NCBI GenBank assembly: GCA_022605955.1
Contig: JAKCOZ010000021.1
Coordinates: 10,088,501-10,152,500, forward strand
Direction of reading: 5' to 3'
Length of the DNA: 64,000 nucleotides
DNA from: Rallus limicola
Taxonomy: Eukaryota > Chordata > Aves > Gruiformes > Rallidae
The first letter of the stretch is position 1, and the number at the start of each line of letters is the position of its first letter. Positions 38,201 to 50,200 of the stretch are shown here, piece by piece. Under the pieces are notes generated by a model that was not told where the DNA came from, searched no databases, and saw nothing but the letters and a program-made list of their open reading frames with translations. The position numbers were made by a program, and so were the translations under genes.

Positions 38201-41200
38201 ACCCAGCTTTCAGAGTTGATGGCAGCAGAGCTGGGAGCAGGGTCAGTACTGACGTGTTGTCTTTGGGAGTTAATCCCCTCTTGGAATTTTTCAGCATATG
38301 AGAAAGCTCTGGCTGTGTGTCTCTGCTGTAAGCTGTGTGAAACAAGTTGATAGTCTACCAAGCTGATTCTCCAGAGCACTTCTGCACACAACTGGCGAGC
38401 TCCCCGTCTTTGACAGCCTGTTTGCTGAAGTTGTTTACAGAAAAGAGAAGTTCTGTGGTGATAACTCAGGCTGTTCCTATTTTCAAAGGCAGAGCACTCA
38501 AAGTAACAGCTGCTTTTTACTTCGATTTAAGAATAACTAAACAAATCCAGCTGACTTGCCCTGACTTCCCTGAGAGGCAAGCTTTCCATCTAGACCTGTT
38601 TTGTGTGAAGTCTGAAGGTAGATCACTCTTTCCATGTCTAAATGTATGTTCCCTTTAAATAGGCCACTAGTATTCTGGGATTTAACAAAGGTTCCTTCAA
38701 GTTCTTTATAGATTATGCCATAAGGAGTGGGAAGGAGCTTGGGCCCACTGCAGAACAGCTTTGTGGGCCAGTTTGGCACCAGACTTTGATTTTTTTGCCA
38801 ACCTAAACAGCAGTCTGAATTCTGTCTCTCACATGAAGGACCAGGAGAAAGCCTGTATTCTCTTTCAGAACTTCAGTTTGCCCCCCATACTGGGATCACA
38901 GGGTGCCAGCCAGACCCCCTCCTGTAATTTGTCTGCTTTGAGAATGTGCTGGCCTGGCTCACAAGCACAAGCTCACAAGCACTCAGGGGGTAGGGGAGAA
39001 AAACCTGAAGAGAGATTTAAAAAAAAAAAAAGTGAAGTCTTGGGGTGGTTTTGGACTCAAACCTTCTGACAGGCTTTCAGAGGTGAAAACTCTTGTGAAC
39101 AGGGAGTTCTCATGCAGGTGTGTTTAGGCAGCAGTTAATCAGTGTATATGTCTGCTTTTGATGGAGGTGATGCTTTATGGCTTAGCTGTGCTAAGCTATG
39201 CTGACCACAAAACTGGTGCTTATTGTGCTTTGGTGGGGGGCAGAAACCTAACACCAATAACACTCACACCGAACAGAGAGTTCAGTCCAGTTGACCAGAA
39301 TTGGTGTTTTGTATTAGTGCAAGTCGGGATGCACAGGCTCTGGAGGGGGATTCAGGCAGGCCCAAAACCCATAGCCCCTCTGGCCCGAGGGTCTCAAACA
39401 CATGGAGTGACTGGAGGGAAGGGGAGTGCCTGGGGCTCAGCCCCGTGGTGGGGCAGCACCATCATCCTGACCTGGGGCTGAAGGCTGTGTGAAGTTCCGC
39501 TCTGGTTACTGGTATTCCTCCGAGAACATAAGCCAGGGACTGTTCTCCTTACACACCCAACCAAAAAATGCAGCAGGGGGAGGGAAATGGCAGGAAACTC
39601 CACTGGTTTGGTGGCTTTAACAAAATCATGTCATACTGGGAATCATGCTTTGTGCTGGCAAGGCTGTGGCACCCCTGAATGTGATGCTGTAGGAGGCTGG
39701 GTCTAGGAAATGTGAGCCCTGATGAATTGCAACCCCCTGTGAGGTCAGGCAGGGCATGTGTGTTTTGGACCAGAGTACTGAAGTCCTGTAGTGGTGTTAA
39801 AGCAAGCTAGAGGAGAGCTGTGTGCTGCCTTTGCATTGGCCTTAACGATGGTGCTGTGCTGTTGTGCGTTTTGTGCTGATGCTGTAATTAGTCACAACTA
39901 AAGCCCGGCATGTTTGGCAATACAGAAATAGCACGGGGGCAACAAAGATGATCAGACAAGTGGGGCCACTTAATTTTGTTTTGGAGGTGCTTTTTTAGAA
40001 CTTTTTGGTCGTGAAAAACTGTTACTGGGTGATACTGTAGAGGCCCATAGGTTTTTGCAGTGGGGAATGCAGAAAGGAAGCGATCAGCCACCATTTCTCT
40101 GGGTACAGGCACAGAGACCCCTCCCAAGTCAAAGTGCTGGTTCCTCAGTGTAAAGGTAAATTGTGCATCTCTGCATATTTCTGACCTATGTGGAGGTGTT
40201 GTGTCTGTCGGTGCAGTAGGTGACCAGGCAAACCAAGGAAGAGTGTGTGACACTGAAAGGCAGTAGTGCGCCTGCAGCATCTGGTACGTGACAGATGCAA
40301 GCTATGGATCACCTCAAATCTGAGCATGCCTGGGGAAAGCCTGCTTTATTTGATTTCCTGTGCTTTTCCCCTGAATATTCCCCACTGGTGTCTGTCAGTG
40401 TCAGGGTGCTGGGAGGGATGGTTTCACAGACTGTCCCAGTACAATGTTCTGTGTGGAACAAGGTGAGAGATCCTGCCCAAAGCGTTCCCACAAAGGAGCT
40501 GATAGGTGCTTCAGAGCAGACTTCATTCTTTCCTTCACCCTTCGCTTTGCTCTCTCCACATGCAGAAGTCAGGAGCGTGTGCTGGTTGGGAGGGCAGCTG
40601 TGTTTTCCTGGAGGGGTTTAGGAATTGCCAGAGGCAAAGCAGATTTAGCTTGTTCTTCCTGTCCCTTTCCCCCAGATTCGCTGCCATCAGTAAACACAGC
40701 AGGCTTTGGCCAGAGGCTCCTGCTGTTGGAAACCCCATTTATTTTCTGTGGAGTGAGGCAGTGCAGATGGCTGTTGATGTGACTCTCCTGGTTTGCTGAG
40801 CTGTGTTTTGGAAGACAGTTTGCCCAAGATACCTTAGATTGCTTTGCAAAGGAGTGGGAAATTAATGGTTGTGATGTAGCAGGTAATCAGGAATACTTTG
40901 GAGCAGGGCTTGTCAAACTCTTGTAGACCGTAGCCAGTTAACTGGCCTCATTCACTCCACAAGCTTCCTCTGCCAGCTAAAGGAGCTGTTTCTTAATACT
41001 TTTGAAGGATAGAAAAGCTTTTTAGTGGCTTATCCAGGTGGTATGTGCTCCACAGGAAGGAAATGAATGCCATTTTTCCTTTATTTTCTTCCTGTCTGGC
41101 ATGGGGTGGGTCCAGTGGTTTTCAGCAAGCCTAGTGTCTGCAGAGGGCACTGCAGCACGACCAGGAGCCCTTCAGGCTTCTGCCTGCTTGACTTCTCTTC

Positions 41201-44200
41201 CAAAGACTGTGGCACGGATCTGTCTAACAGGCACAGAGAATTCAGTGTGAAACAAGCAGCCTCTTTGCTCCCTGTTTCTGGTGTAGTCACAGGTACTGGT
41301 TGGAGAGGCAGCTTCTCTTTATATGCTGTGGTGTTTACTGTATGTCACAGCTCACACCCCAGCAGCTATTCTGCTGCTGAACGCTTCTGTGCTTCCTGCT
41401 CTTACTGACACTTGGGCCTTTGTGTCTTCTGCTGCAGCCCCTTTGACACAGAGAACGTGTTTTTGTCACCGGGATCCACTGCCAAGTTTTCTGTGGGTAG
41501 CAGGAAGAGCTCGTTGTATAACTGGACCCCACCAAACACTCCCAGCTTCAGAGAGAAGTACTACCTGGTGAGTAGGCAAAGTGCAAGGCACAGACCAAGA
41601 CTTCATTTTTGGGTTAGAGCAGGCTATTGAGGAACATAACTCAGAAATGTCAGAGCATAGCACTCCAGGACCGTTGCAGTTTATTTTGGGTCTTTGTTAT
41701 TTTTTTCTCTTAACCCCTACTCTTGCAAGTTCCATGGAAGATTTTGTAAAATGGAAAACCAACAAAGAAAACCCCTGCTGCCAAATCTGCCTCTTGGCAG
41801 GCAGAATGGTAGGGGTGTGGGCATCTGCTTGGATAGCTTACAGTGGGAGTTAAGCTGGGAACCAGTCTGTCTTAGTAACTCCAGGGCAGAATGGTTCCTT
41901 AGAGGTGCTGTGTGAGACATGCCTTCCTCGTCCCCAACCCCACTTTTTGCCAAGTGTAGCCCAAGGGGATAGAAATCCCTGTCCTCACCCATTCCAGCGG
42001 TGGTTGTTTTATATGATCCCTGTTAACAGTGCCATGCATCTCCAATGCTGGTAACATCATATGTATCTTCCCCTAATGTCAGGTCTAAGTCAGGTCTGGC
42101 ACTGCCTCACCAGGGCAGCAGAACATGCAGCCTTCTTCAGAAGGGTTTACTGCTTGTGCAGGGTACGTTGCACACTTAAAACCAAACGTCTCCTCTAACC
42201 ACTACGTTCACACCCTGTCCTGGGCTGGTGTGACACACAAGCTGCATGAGCAGGCTCTTTTTACAGAAACAATTTTTTGACTGCCCTGGTGACTTCCATC
42301 TGAAAGATGTAAAGCACAGTTACTGCTGCTCCAGGGGGTTCACTAGCAGCCTCTTCATGCATTGGTTCTGTAGTTTCCTCTGTCCAGCCCGTGCTGGCCT
42401 GCCTTCTGGGCAGAAGAGCCCTGTGCTGTTGGTCGGTGTGGGTGCGTGTTTCCCAGGACAGGGAGCCTGCGTGTCCTGCGCTCTGTGTATGTGCTCACAT
42501 ACAGATGTTTGCTGCAGTCTGTTTTGCAGCAGAGGCAGAACCAAGGGGATGTAAGCGATGAAGCTCGGCCTCCCAGCATATTGAGCTACTTGGCTGCCTG
42601 TGATTTTGATGCCCACGGGAGAAGCAAGCCGCACAGCCCTGCAGAGGTGAGCGAGGCAGACTCCTTCAGCTCCGAGGACCAGAAAGGGACAGATTCCAGA
42701 AACACAACTCCAGCTCTAGACCACAGGGTGCTGCCTTCAGTGATTGTTCAGGAGACCTGTGCAGAAGAGCAAGAGGGTCCTCTTCCAAATCACACAACTC
42801 TAGATATCCTGAAGAAGACTCCATGTGTGGATGGATTCCCAAATACCCCGCCTGGTTTTCTGAACCGTCGCAAAGGCGGTAGAGATTCTCTCAACCAGAC
42901 CAGAAATCGCTGTCTGACAGAGCAAGAGGACATGAGCCAGAAGAGCTTGAATGCTGCACATGACCTAAAGCTAGATGGGCACACAAAGTCGATTGATAAG
43001 ACTCTCCAAGAAGTGTTAAATTTGCTGAAATTGCATCATATGGGACGAGCCCAGCTGGAGAAATTGGAATCCCAGGTTTCATCTCTGAGGGATAAGTTAA
43101 AGGTACAGTAGTGTTTTACTCTCTGTAGATGCTGTTGCCTTCCCTGTTTGCTCCTAAACTGTAGCAGCTCCACGGCTCTGGTGGATTTGACCCAGCGATG
43201 TGTTGGTGGCGTTTTCCCACAAGTAGGTTTTGCCGCCAGAGGTCAGGCACTGCTCGGGAAAGGCGGCCCCGGGAACAGACGTTAACAAACCGCTTGCAGT
43301 CGCAGTGAAACGTGCTCTGGGCTAAGTGGAGCCTGAACCGTGGGTCAGAGCCCAGCCCTTGGGCTTGTTTCTGAGCGGTTTTGATGGTTTTCACTTTTAG
43401 TTCACCTTGATGACTGCATCAGTAAATCAGGCCTTATGTTCCTCTAGGATTAACTAGCTTCTGCGGATCAGATCAGACTGACAGGTTGTATGATGCTGAC
43501 AAAAATGTCTGTCTTTAGAGGAAGGGTCCTGGAGAAGAGCTTCCTGCAAGCCATGGGCCACACTGCGGATTTGCAGGCACTACAGTATATGGGGCCAACT
43601 TGCAGGCTGGGGCTGTAAGATGCAGGAAGACTCATCTGCTGTGTGCATGGACAAATGATGTCAGCAAAGCTGCGCTGGCCTGTTCCAGTGCCACCACTTT
43701 AACAGTAGAAACCAAAAAAACCCAAAGGAGCCAAGTGCCTGAAAGCAGTGCTCCTTCCCAGAGAAGAAAGGTGGCAGCCCTGTGAGATCAAGTATTGAGC
43801 TCAGAGTTCTTGGCCACTGTACTGGGCTGCAGCACACCCCTGAGACTGCTGCTTCTAGATCTGGATCAGGGAGTAAGGGGAGACTGCACTCATGGCACGT
43901 GCTGCAGAGAAAATAGCTTTCACAGCAGCCCTACTGGGCACGGGACTCAACCACAGACTGATTAAATATTGAAGCATATTTTGAGTTGAGTTAGCAGCAT
44001 GACAGTGGGATCAGAGTGCTGTACCAAGAGCTACCTTAACCCAATGTGATAAGAATGAAATCACAACAGCAAATTGATTTGCTGTTAAGTGATTTGAAAA
44101 ACAGCAAAGAACTGATGCAGAAAGGCTCTGTAACCACAAATAATAATGTTTTTACTTCCATTCCTTGAACAGCTAAAGACATTTTATCACAAACATTTGT

Positions 44201-47200
44201 CTATGGAAAGTTTAATGGTGGAGACAGTACTGGAAAGCTTTGACTTTTTAAATGCTGACTGCAGCGCTGATGAGCTGTCATTGTTTGGAAGTGTGAGAAC
44301 AGCCAGTATCAGGTAGGTGTCTGCAGCACTTCCCTGCAAGGGGGAAAGGGGAGGGGGTAAGGAGAGTTAATCCCAGGGACACTGACTCGTACACGGGACT
44401 TCTGCAAGTTGGGTAGCACTGAAACAGATGTTCCAGAGCTACGAGCCTGATCCTGATAGACTTAGTACACCCAGTGCCATTGGGCTGGGAGAGCACCAAG
44501 GAGTTTGTCAGTGATATGAGCCACTTCCACAGTTCACTCCCTGTATGTTATCTGGAAGCATCTCAACTCACCTTATCTGGAAGCATCTTTTCCTAGTTTT
44601 TGTTCTCCAAAATGGGATTCTGTGGGATCAACTGCTCTGGTATTACTTTCCTGGAATGAATTTTAGAAATAAATCCTCCTGGTTTTTAAGAACTGTTTTA
44701 AATGTAACAAAAATTGGTGTTACCTGTTAAATGCCACCTGGTTTGTATTCTTGCAACTTACTAGAAGGCTACTACTGGGACCACACATCTTCATGTTCAT
44801 GTGGCGATGAGGTGATGTTTCAACTCCCTTTTCTCTCAGCAGCACATACAACGACAACACGGTTCAGTCCCTGAGCTGTGACATGAGAGCAGAAACAAGA
44901 GATGTAACTACTGGTGATGACAACTTAGACACACTTTTGATAACTCATCTGAAGCTGTGCAAAGGTCTTTTGCAGGTAAGGAGTAGTCTGGGTTTCCAGA
45001 TGTTACAACAACTGGTTGTGTTAATTCTGATTACAGACAACAGTGAGTGTGTAGCTGGTTCTTCTATAAAAAGCAGAAAGACCCAGAATAGAAATTGAGT
45101 CCCAGAATTGCAGTGTTGATGTGTGTGCACAGAACATGTCGTACAAAACTGCTGCTTTTTGTCAGCCTCTGGGTTTTGCTGGAGCTTGAAGTAACCCCTT
45201 TGTGCCCAAGGTGGGCTGCTAATACTGCAAGGCCCATGGGGGTGAGCTTTGTATCCACAGCAGCTGGTCAGTTTTTCAGTGAATGAAAGACTGGCATTAC
45301 TGGAAAGAAACCCCTGGGACAGAGGCAGGGAACAATTCTTATCTTCCCTTGAAACCTTATTCCTCAATTAATTTTGGTTATAGTGCTCAAGCACACTGTC
45401 ATCCTCAGAGTATCACCTCTGATAAAGATGGGCAGCAGAGGACAGTGTGGATCTGCTAACACGACTCTCAGAAAGCTTCATTCAATTTGAGCTTGATAAT
45501 GCCTTTGTTTCAGCTACTGAGATAAGCATGTTGCATTTCAGAAACTGAGGTCACCAAATGTAGCCCAGGTTGTCCAGGAGACCATTTTGGAAGAAGTTTC
45601 AGAGCAGACCCAAGTCCTGGGGGATGTCTTGGATATGTCTGTTGAAGAAAGTGAGTAACCGTGTTATTCCAAGGGACAGGTAACTCTGAGCTTCCCCAGA
45701 CACATCAGCATTTCATTCCAATTTCCTTACCAACACTCACATAATGACAGCTCTTGTATCCAGATTCTTGGAAAAACTTGGGGCTCATCATTTGTTTGGG
45801 TTTATCCCTGCAAGGAAAGCAACATCTGAAGAAGTTTGGCTTAAGAAAGAGTAGCTGAACTGGTATGTTTGGGAAACAGAGGTGCTACAGGTGATGCAGT
45901 CAAAGAACAGCAGGACAGCCTTAATAAAATCCTCTCCTGTATCTGTGCTCTCCATGTAAGCAAACAGCCAGCTTCTGTACACACGTGCAGGAAAGGTTGG
46001 GTGCAGTGTTCCCATCTAAGGCCTCTCCCAGCTGCATTCCTCCACTGTCTGGCAGAGCAATAAAGGCATGACAGGGAACTGTGGGGGCTCTTGTTCTCCT
46101 CTGGGTACATAGAGCAGCGAGAATGCAAATTGTAGTTGGAAGCATTTGCTGACAGATTTTATTCTGGAGGAGGTAAGAATGAACAGTTCCCTGGAGTGAG
46201 GCTCTGAAGGCCTTTGGCACAGCGTGCCAAGGGAAGTGTAGGAGTCCCAAGCACAGAAGGCAAGTTCAGCACCTGTGGGTAAGGGCGAGAAGCGATAGGG
46301 ATTGTACCACAGGGTATTGCTTCACGTGCTCTTCTGCTGGAGCGTTTGATGAAGGAAAGACTTGCCTCAGCCCCAGCACGGCAGTTTCCAGTTCTCCACT
46401 GTGAAGGTGCCTAGGACAGGATCTCTGAGCTGCTGGGAAATGGCACATCTCCTGGGGATCAAAGGGAAACTGGAACTCACACAGAATTCTTCTCAAACTT
46501 GACTCGGGCGCTGGATAATATGAGTAATGAGAGGCAGGGGACAGCTACACACCCTGTTCAGTCTCATACTGACAGTTCAGGAGCTCAGCCCAGGCCCGTT
46601 GCAGTCAGTGCCTGCAGGGTTAGAACATGGCAGCAAATCTCCCACTTTGAACAAAGCTACCTATACAATGCAAGTTGTGCTGGCACGTTCCTGACTGTTC
46701 CATCTGACGCCTGATTTCTCATAAGAAACCCCAAATCTGCTGGAGCTCACTGACTTTATAAACACTCATTCTTTTAAAAATTGTTTTTACTTTCCCCTCC
46801 CCAGTTATTCAGAAGGCTAAAAAGAAGAAGCACTACTTGAGAATCTGGAGTGATCTTGCAGAGCCTGGCAGCATCTTGTTTGCTTCAGCAGAAAGATTCC
46901 GTCATGCGCTAAAATATGCACTGACACTCAAAGTGAAGGAGAAATACCCTGGCCAGTTAGAAGCAGGTACCAGTCCTGTCCTCAAATGCAGGGCCACGCT
47001 GGGCTCACTCTACTGCATGGTTAAAAATTGTCCTTGTACTTTTCAAAAATAAACTAAAAGCCTTGCTTTGCATGTTAAGCAGCTTACTTGCAGCCACCCT
47101 CTCTTTTCTCACGTGTTCTCTCCCGTGTCCCCTCCAGTGCTGCAGCAGTTGGTGGAGCAGATCACCACCTGTGACGGGGTGCTGCCTTCTCCGTGCCTCC

Positions 47201-50200
47201 AGACCGAGCCAGTTACGCTGTTCCAGTTCTATAGCTACCTGGAGAAGCGACATATCACCAGCCTGGAGAAGCACTTGGGAAAACTTGCTAAGGAAGGTAA
47301 GGCAGCACTCAGCTCCTGTGCGTGACCGACAGGCCCAGCAGCTCCCCAGGTCTCTGCTCAAGACGCTTCCAGAGCAGAAGAGAGCCCAGCATCGCGCTGC
47401 CGTTTGTTGCTGTGTTGATGCCCTTTGTGACCAGGCAGCTCTAATCAGAACAGGAAAGACCTGCATCTACCTGTCTCTAAGCAGGGAGAAACAACAGAGG
47501 TGGGAGGCATGGGTCTGTTTTAAGGGCCCTGGAGAGCAGGGCCTGTCATATTCTGAAGTTAAAGCAGAAACAAAACTGGCAGCAACCTACAGCCAGATGC
47601 GAGGCCTGAGTAAGCGACTGTTGCCTCATGTGTCTGTTACAGCAGCAATCAGACACAGGCAACAGCAGTAACTCTTCAGGGGTTACTGACGTGCGTTTTC
47701 TAGCACGAGGCAGCTGGTGCCTAATGGAAGCTTAGTCAAAGTATTTTAAAACTTAGTCTGTATCAGAAAAGAATTATTTTAAAAATAGTCCTGACACTGT
47801 CTGCATCTTTAGTCTTATTCTGACAGAGATGACTCATCTGGCAGGGGACTAAGAGCCTGCGTGCTGCTCCTAGTGAGAAAGGCTTGGTGTATTCTGCACA
47901 CCTAAACTGTCAACCCAGTGCCTGGGTTTTTATATATTTTTGTAATGCAGAAGATTCAGAGATAGTTAGAAGTGTTCCTCTTGATCATGTTCTCCTTATT
48001 TTAGAACTACTCTGCTTGTCTGAGCATCCGAAGGTGCTGGAGTTCTGGGACCTGGGCCTTCAGGGGCCAGGGCTGCGCTGCATCCTGTGTGCTTGTGCAG
48101 TCACCTCTGCTCCCCTTCTCAGGCAGCTGGCATAGGGGGAAACAGAACAGTGACAGGGAAGGATGACAGGATAGTCAAAGGGGCAGTCATCCTGGTTTGC
48201 TTCCTGCTGTGCTTGGCTGGCTTGTTAGCTGTGGGAATAACGACACGGAACCAGCGAGGAGGGTGTCTTCTGGTGATGTCGGTGTTTGTCAGGTAGTGAC
48301 ACAGAGTCCTTCGCTTGCAGTGATGCTCATTGAGGAGCTGCAGTGCCCTGGGCGGCTGAAGACACTTAAAAAATTGAGAGGGAAGCGACTGAACAGGCTC
48401 CAGCCCCTTGCACAGACCTTACGGCTCCTTGGGGTCTTACAGCTGGATGACAACCACCGCATCAGCAAAGCAGCCACGTCCTGCCTCTCCCGGGCAGCAG
48501 CAAGCAAGAACTTCAGGGAAAAGGTAAGGACTGCAGCTCTTGCCAGCTTTTCTTAATAGATGCTGAGGTACATGAACTTGTTTTGTCCTACAGTAGCACT
48601 GTGGTGCCCTCTGCACTTCACCCATCTGTTAGCTAGAACCTCCCAACCTGCATCAGTGCTCAACTGAGTTCCCTGTATCCATTTTTCACCTTCAGAGGGG
48701 TAAACCAGTGCTTCTCTCAGACAGAATTTGAGTGCTTGGTTGTGCCTAAATTAATAAAGCCTTTCTTTTTTTCCTCTTCTCACTGCATTTAGGCTCTCTT
48801 TTTTTACACTGATGTTTTAGCTGACTGTGATGCAAGACTTCAGCAAGCTGCATGTCTGGCCCTTAAAAACCTCAGAGTAAGTATTGCGAGCTCCTTTCCT
48901 GCTCTGCATGGCTGGCTAAAGTGCTGGATGGAAAAGCGTATGTAGCTGTGTTTAGTAAGCTGGTAGGGTGACTCCTTGGCTTCCTCCTTGGGACTGAGGG
49001 AGTTCTTGGGCTGCCCAAGTTCAAACTGCTGGTTGTTCTCCGAAGGGCAGCAGGCAGAGAGGGCTGCAGGCATCCTGTGGGGTCTGACAGGCCCAGCACA
49101 AGGGCAGGAAGGATGTTTCCTGACCTGTACAGTGTTGTCAGTGGTGAAACAAAGCAGGCACTGTCTGACCAGGAGACATCTAGCTCCTAGATGACATACT
49201 CTAGTCTAGTATGGAGTCAGCTCCAACTCCAGAAATAGAAGGTTAAATCCATGTTTAACTACAGCTGATTATAACCTGCAAAGAAAAGTCATCGTTGTAA
49301 GAAACCAACAGATCTAAAGCTTTCAAAGGGCCATGAGTGAGTGTGTACTATGTGGCACTTGAGGGATTATTGTGAGTAGAGTTTCTGCAAATTATGCAGT
49401 CACAGGGTGAGTCCCATCAGCTCAGTCACACCGTGGGAGCAGCTCTGCAGAGCTCTCACTGCTGCCCCTGCACATCATTACCCTCTCAGCAAGGTCCTGA
49501 TGGGATTATGCTGATTTAATGGTGCTGCAGCAGTGAATTGTACAGTGAACTTCTATGCTCTTCCATGCCCTAAAATGGGAGAGAGTAGGTGCAAGCTGAT
49601 GTGTGAGGGAGGAAAGGCAGGTCACAGCAGAATTCAGATGTGAGAAGAGAGGGGAGTTAAGTGTCTGTGTGTCTCTGCCTTGTGAAAAATGTTCATCAAA
49701 GCATGCTGGAGAGTCACTGGTGGGAGCTCTTCCCTCTCAAACAGGGTGTTGAGAGCATCGAGCAGGTTGCCCAGCTGTGCCAGTCTGAAACAGAGGAAGT
49801 CAGGAACGCAGCCAGGGAGACAACGCTGTCCTTTGGTGAGTCTTCCCTACAGCTTTTCTTCTTCAGAATCTGCATTTTAATGTGAATGGTGCAGAACCAG
49901 AACAGGCCTGAGGGTCAGCCTGAGGTTCAGCCTGAACAATGGAAACTTTTCTGAGCATCTGCTTCACACCACTGAGGTAAACTTGGTTCTTACGGTAACC
50001 AAAGGCTAGGACTAGTTTGTGGAACCAGCCAAGGAGATTTCTGTAGGATACAGTGTGTTAAGAACCATTAAACCTTTTACAAAAGTGGCAGGTTAAGTAC
50101 TGCAAGTGCTGACAGCACTGCTGGAGTAGGAATTCATTGTACTTCTGTAAAAAGGCCATTCGAACCAGGTAGGTCGCAATAAGCCTCCACTAGCTCTGAG

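Larger units (their letters stand above)
44313..48320 (+). other. RIPOR3: RIPOR3 introns between exons 13 and 18, content overview
   Basis: Introns 44313-44839, 44976-45541, 45651-46804, 46967-47137 and 47297-48320 carry no other recognisable feature apart from a 16-bp direct repeat (44548-44563 and 44573-44588). The 202-codon frame at 47063-47671 is in the wrong frame across the exon and continues into intron. Confidence 0.7.

Noticed and set aside
42446..42517. Upstream extension of the large RIPOR3 exon as a separate start at 42446
   Set aside because: The frame is open by chance through the intron; the SVLQQ homology begins exactly at the acceptor after 42517.
47063..47671. 202-codon plus-strand open frame
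   Set aside because: It runs over RIPOR3 coding exon 17 in a non-coding frame and on into the intron; no similarity to any family.
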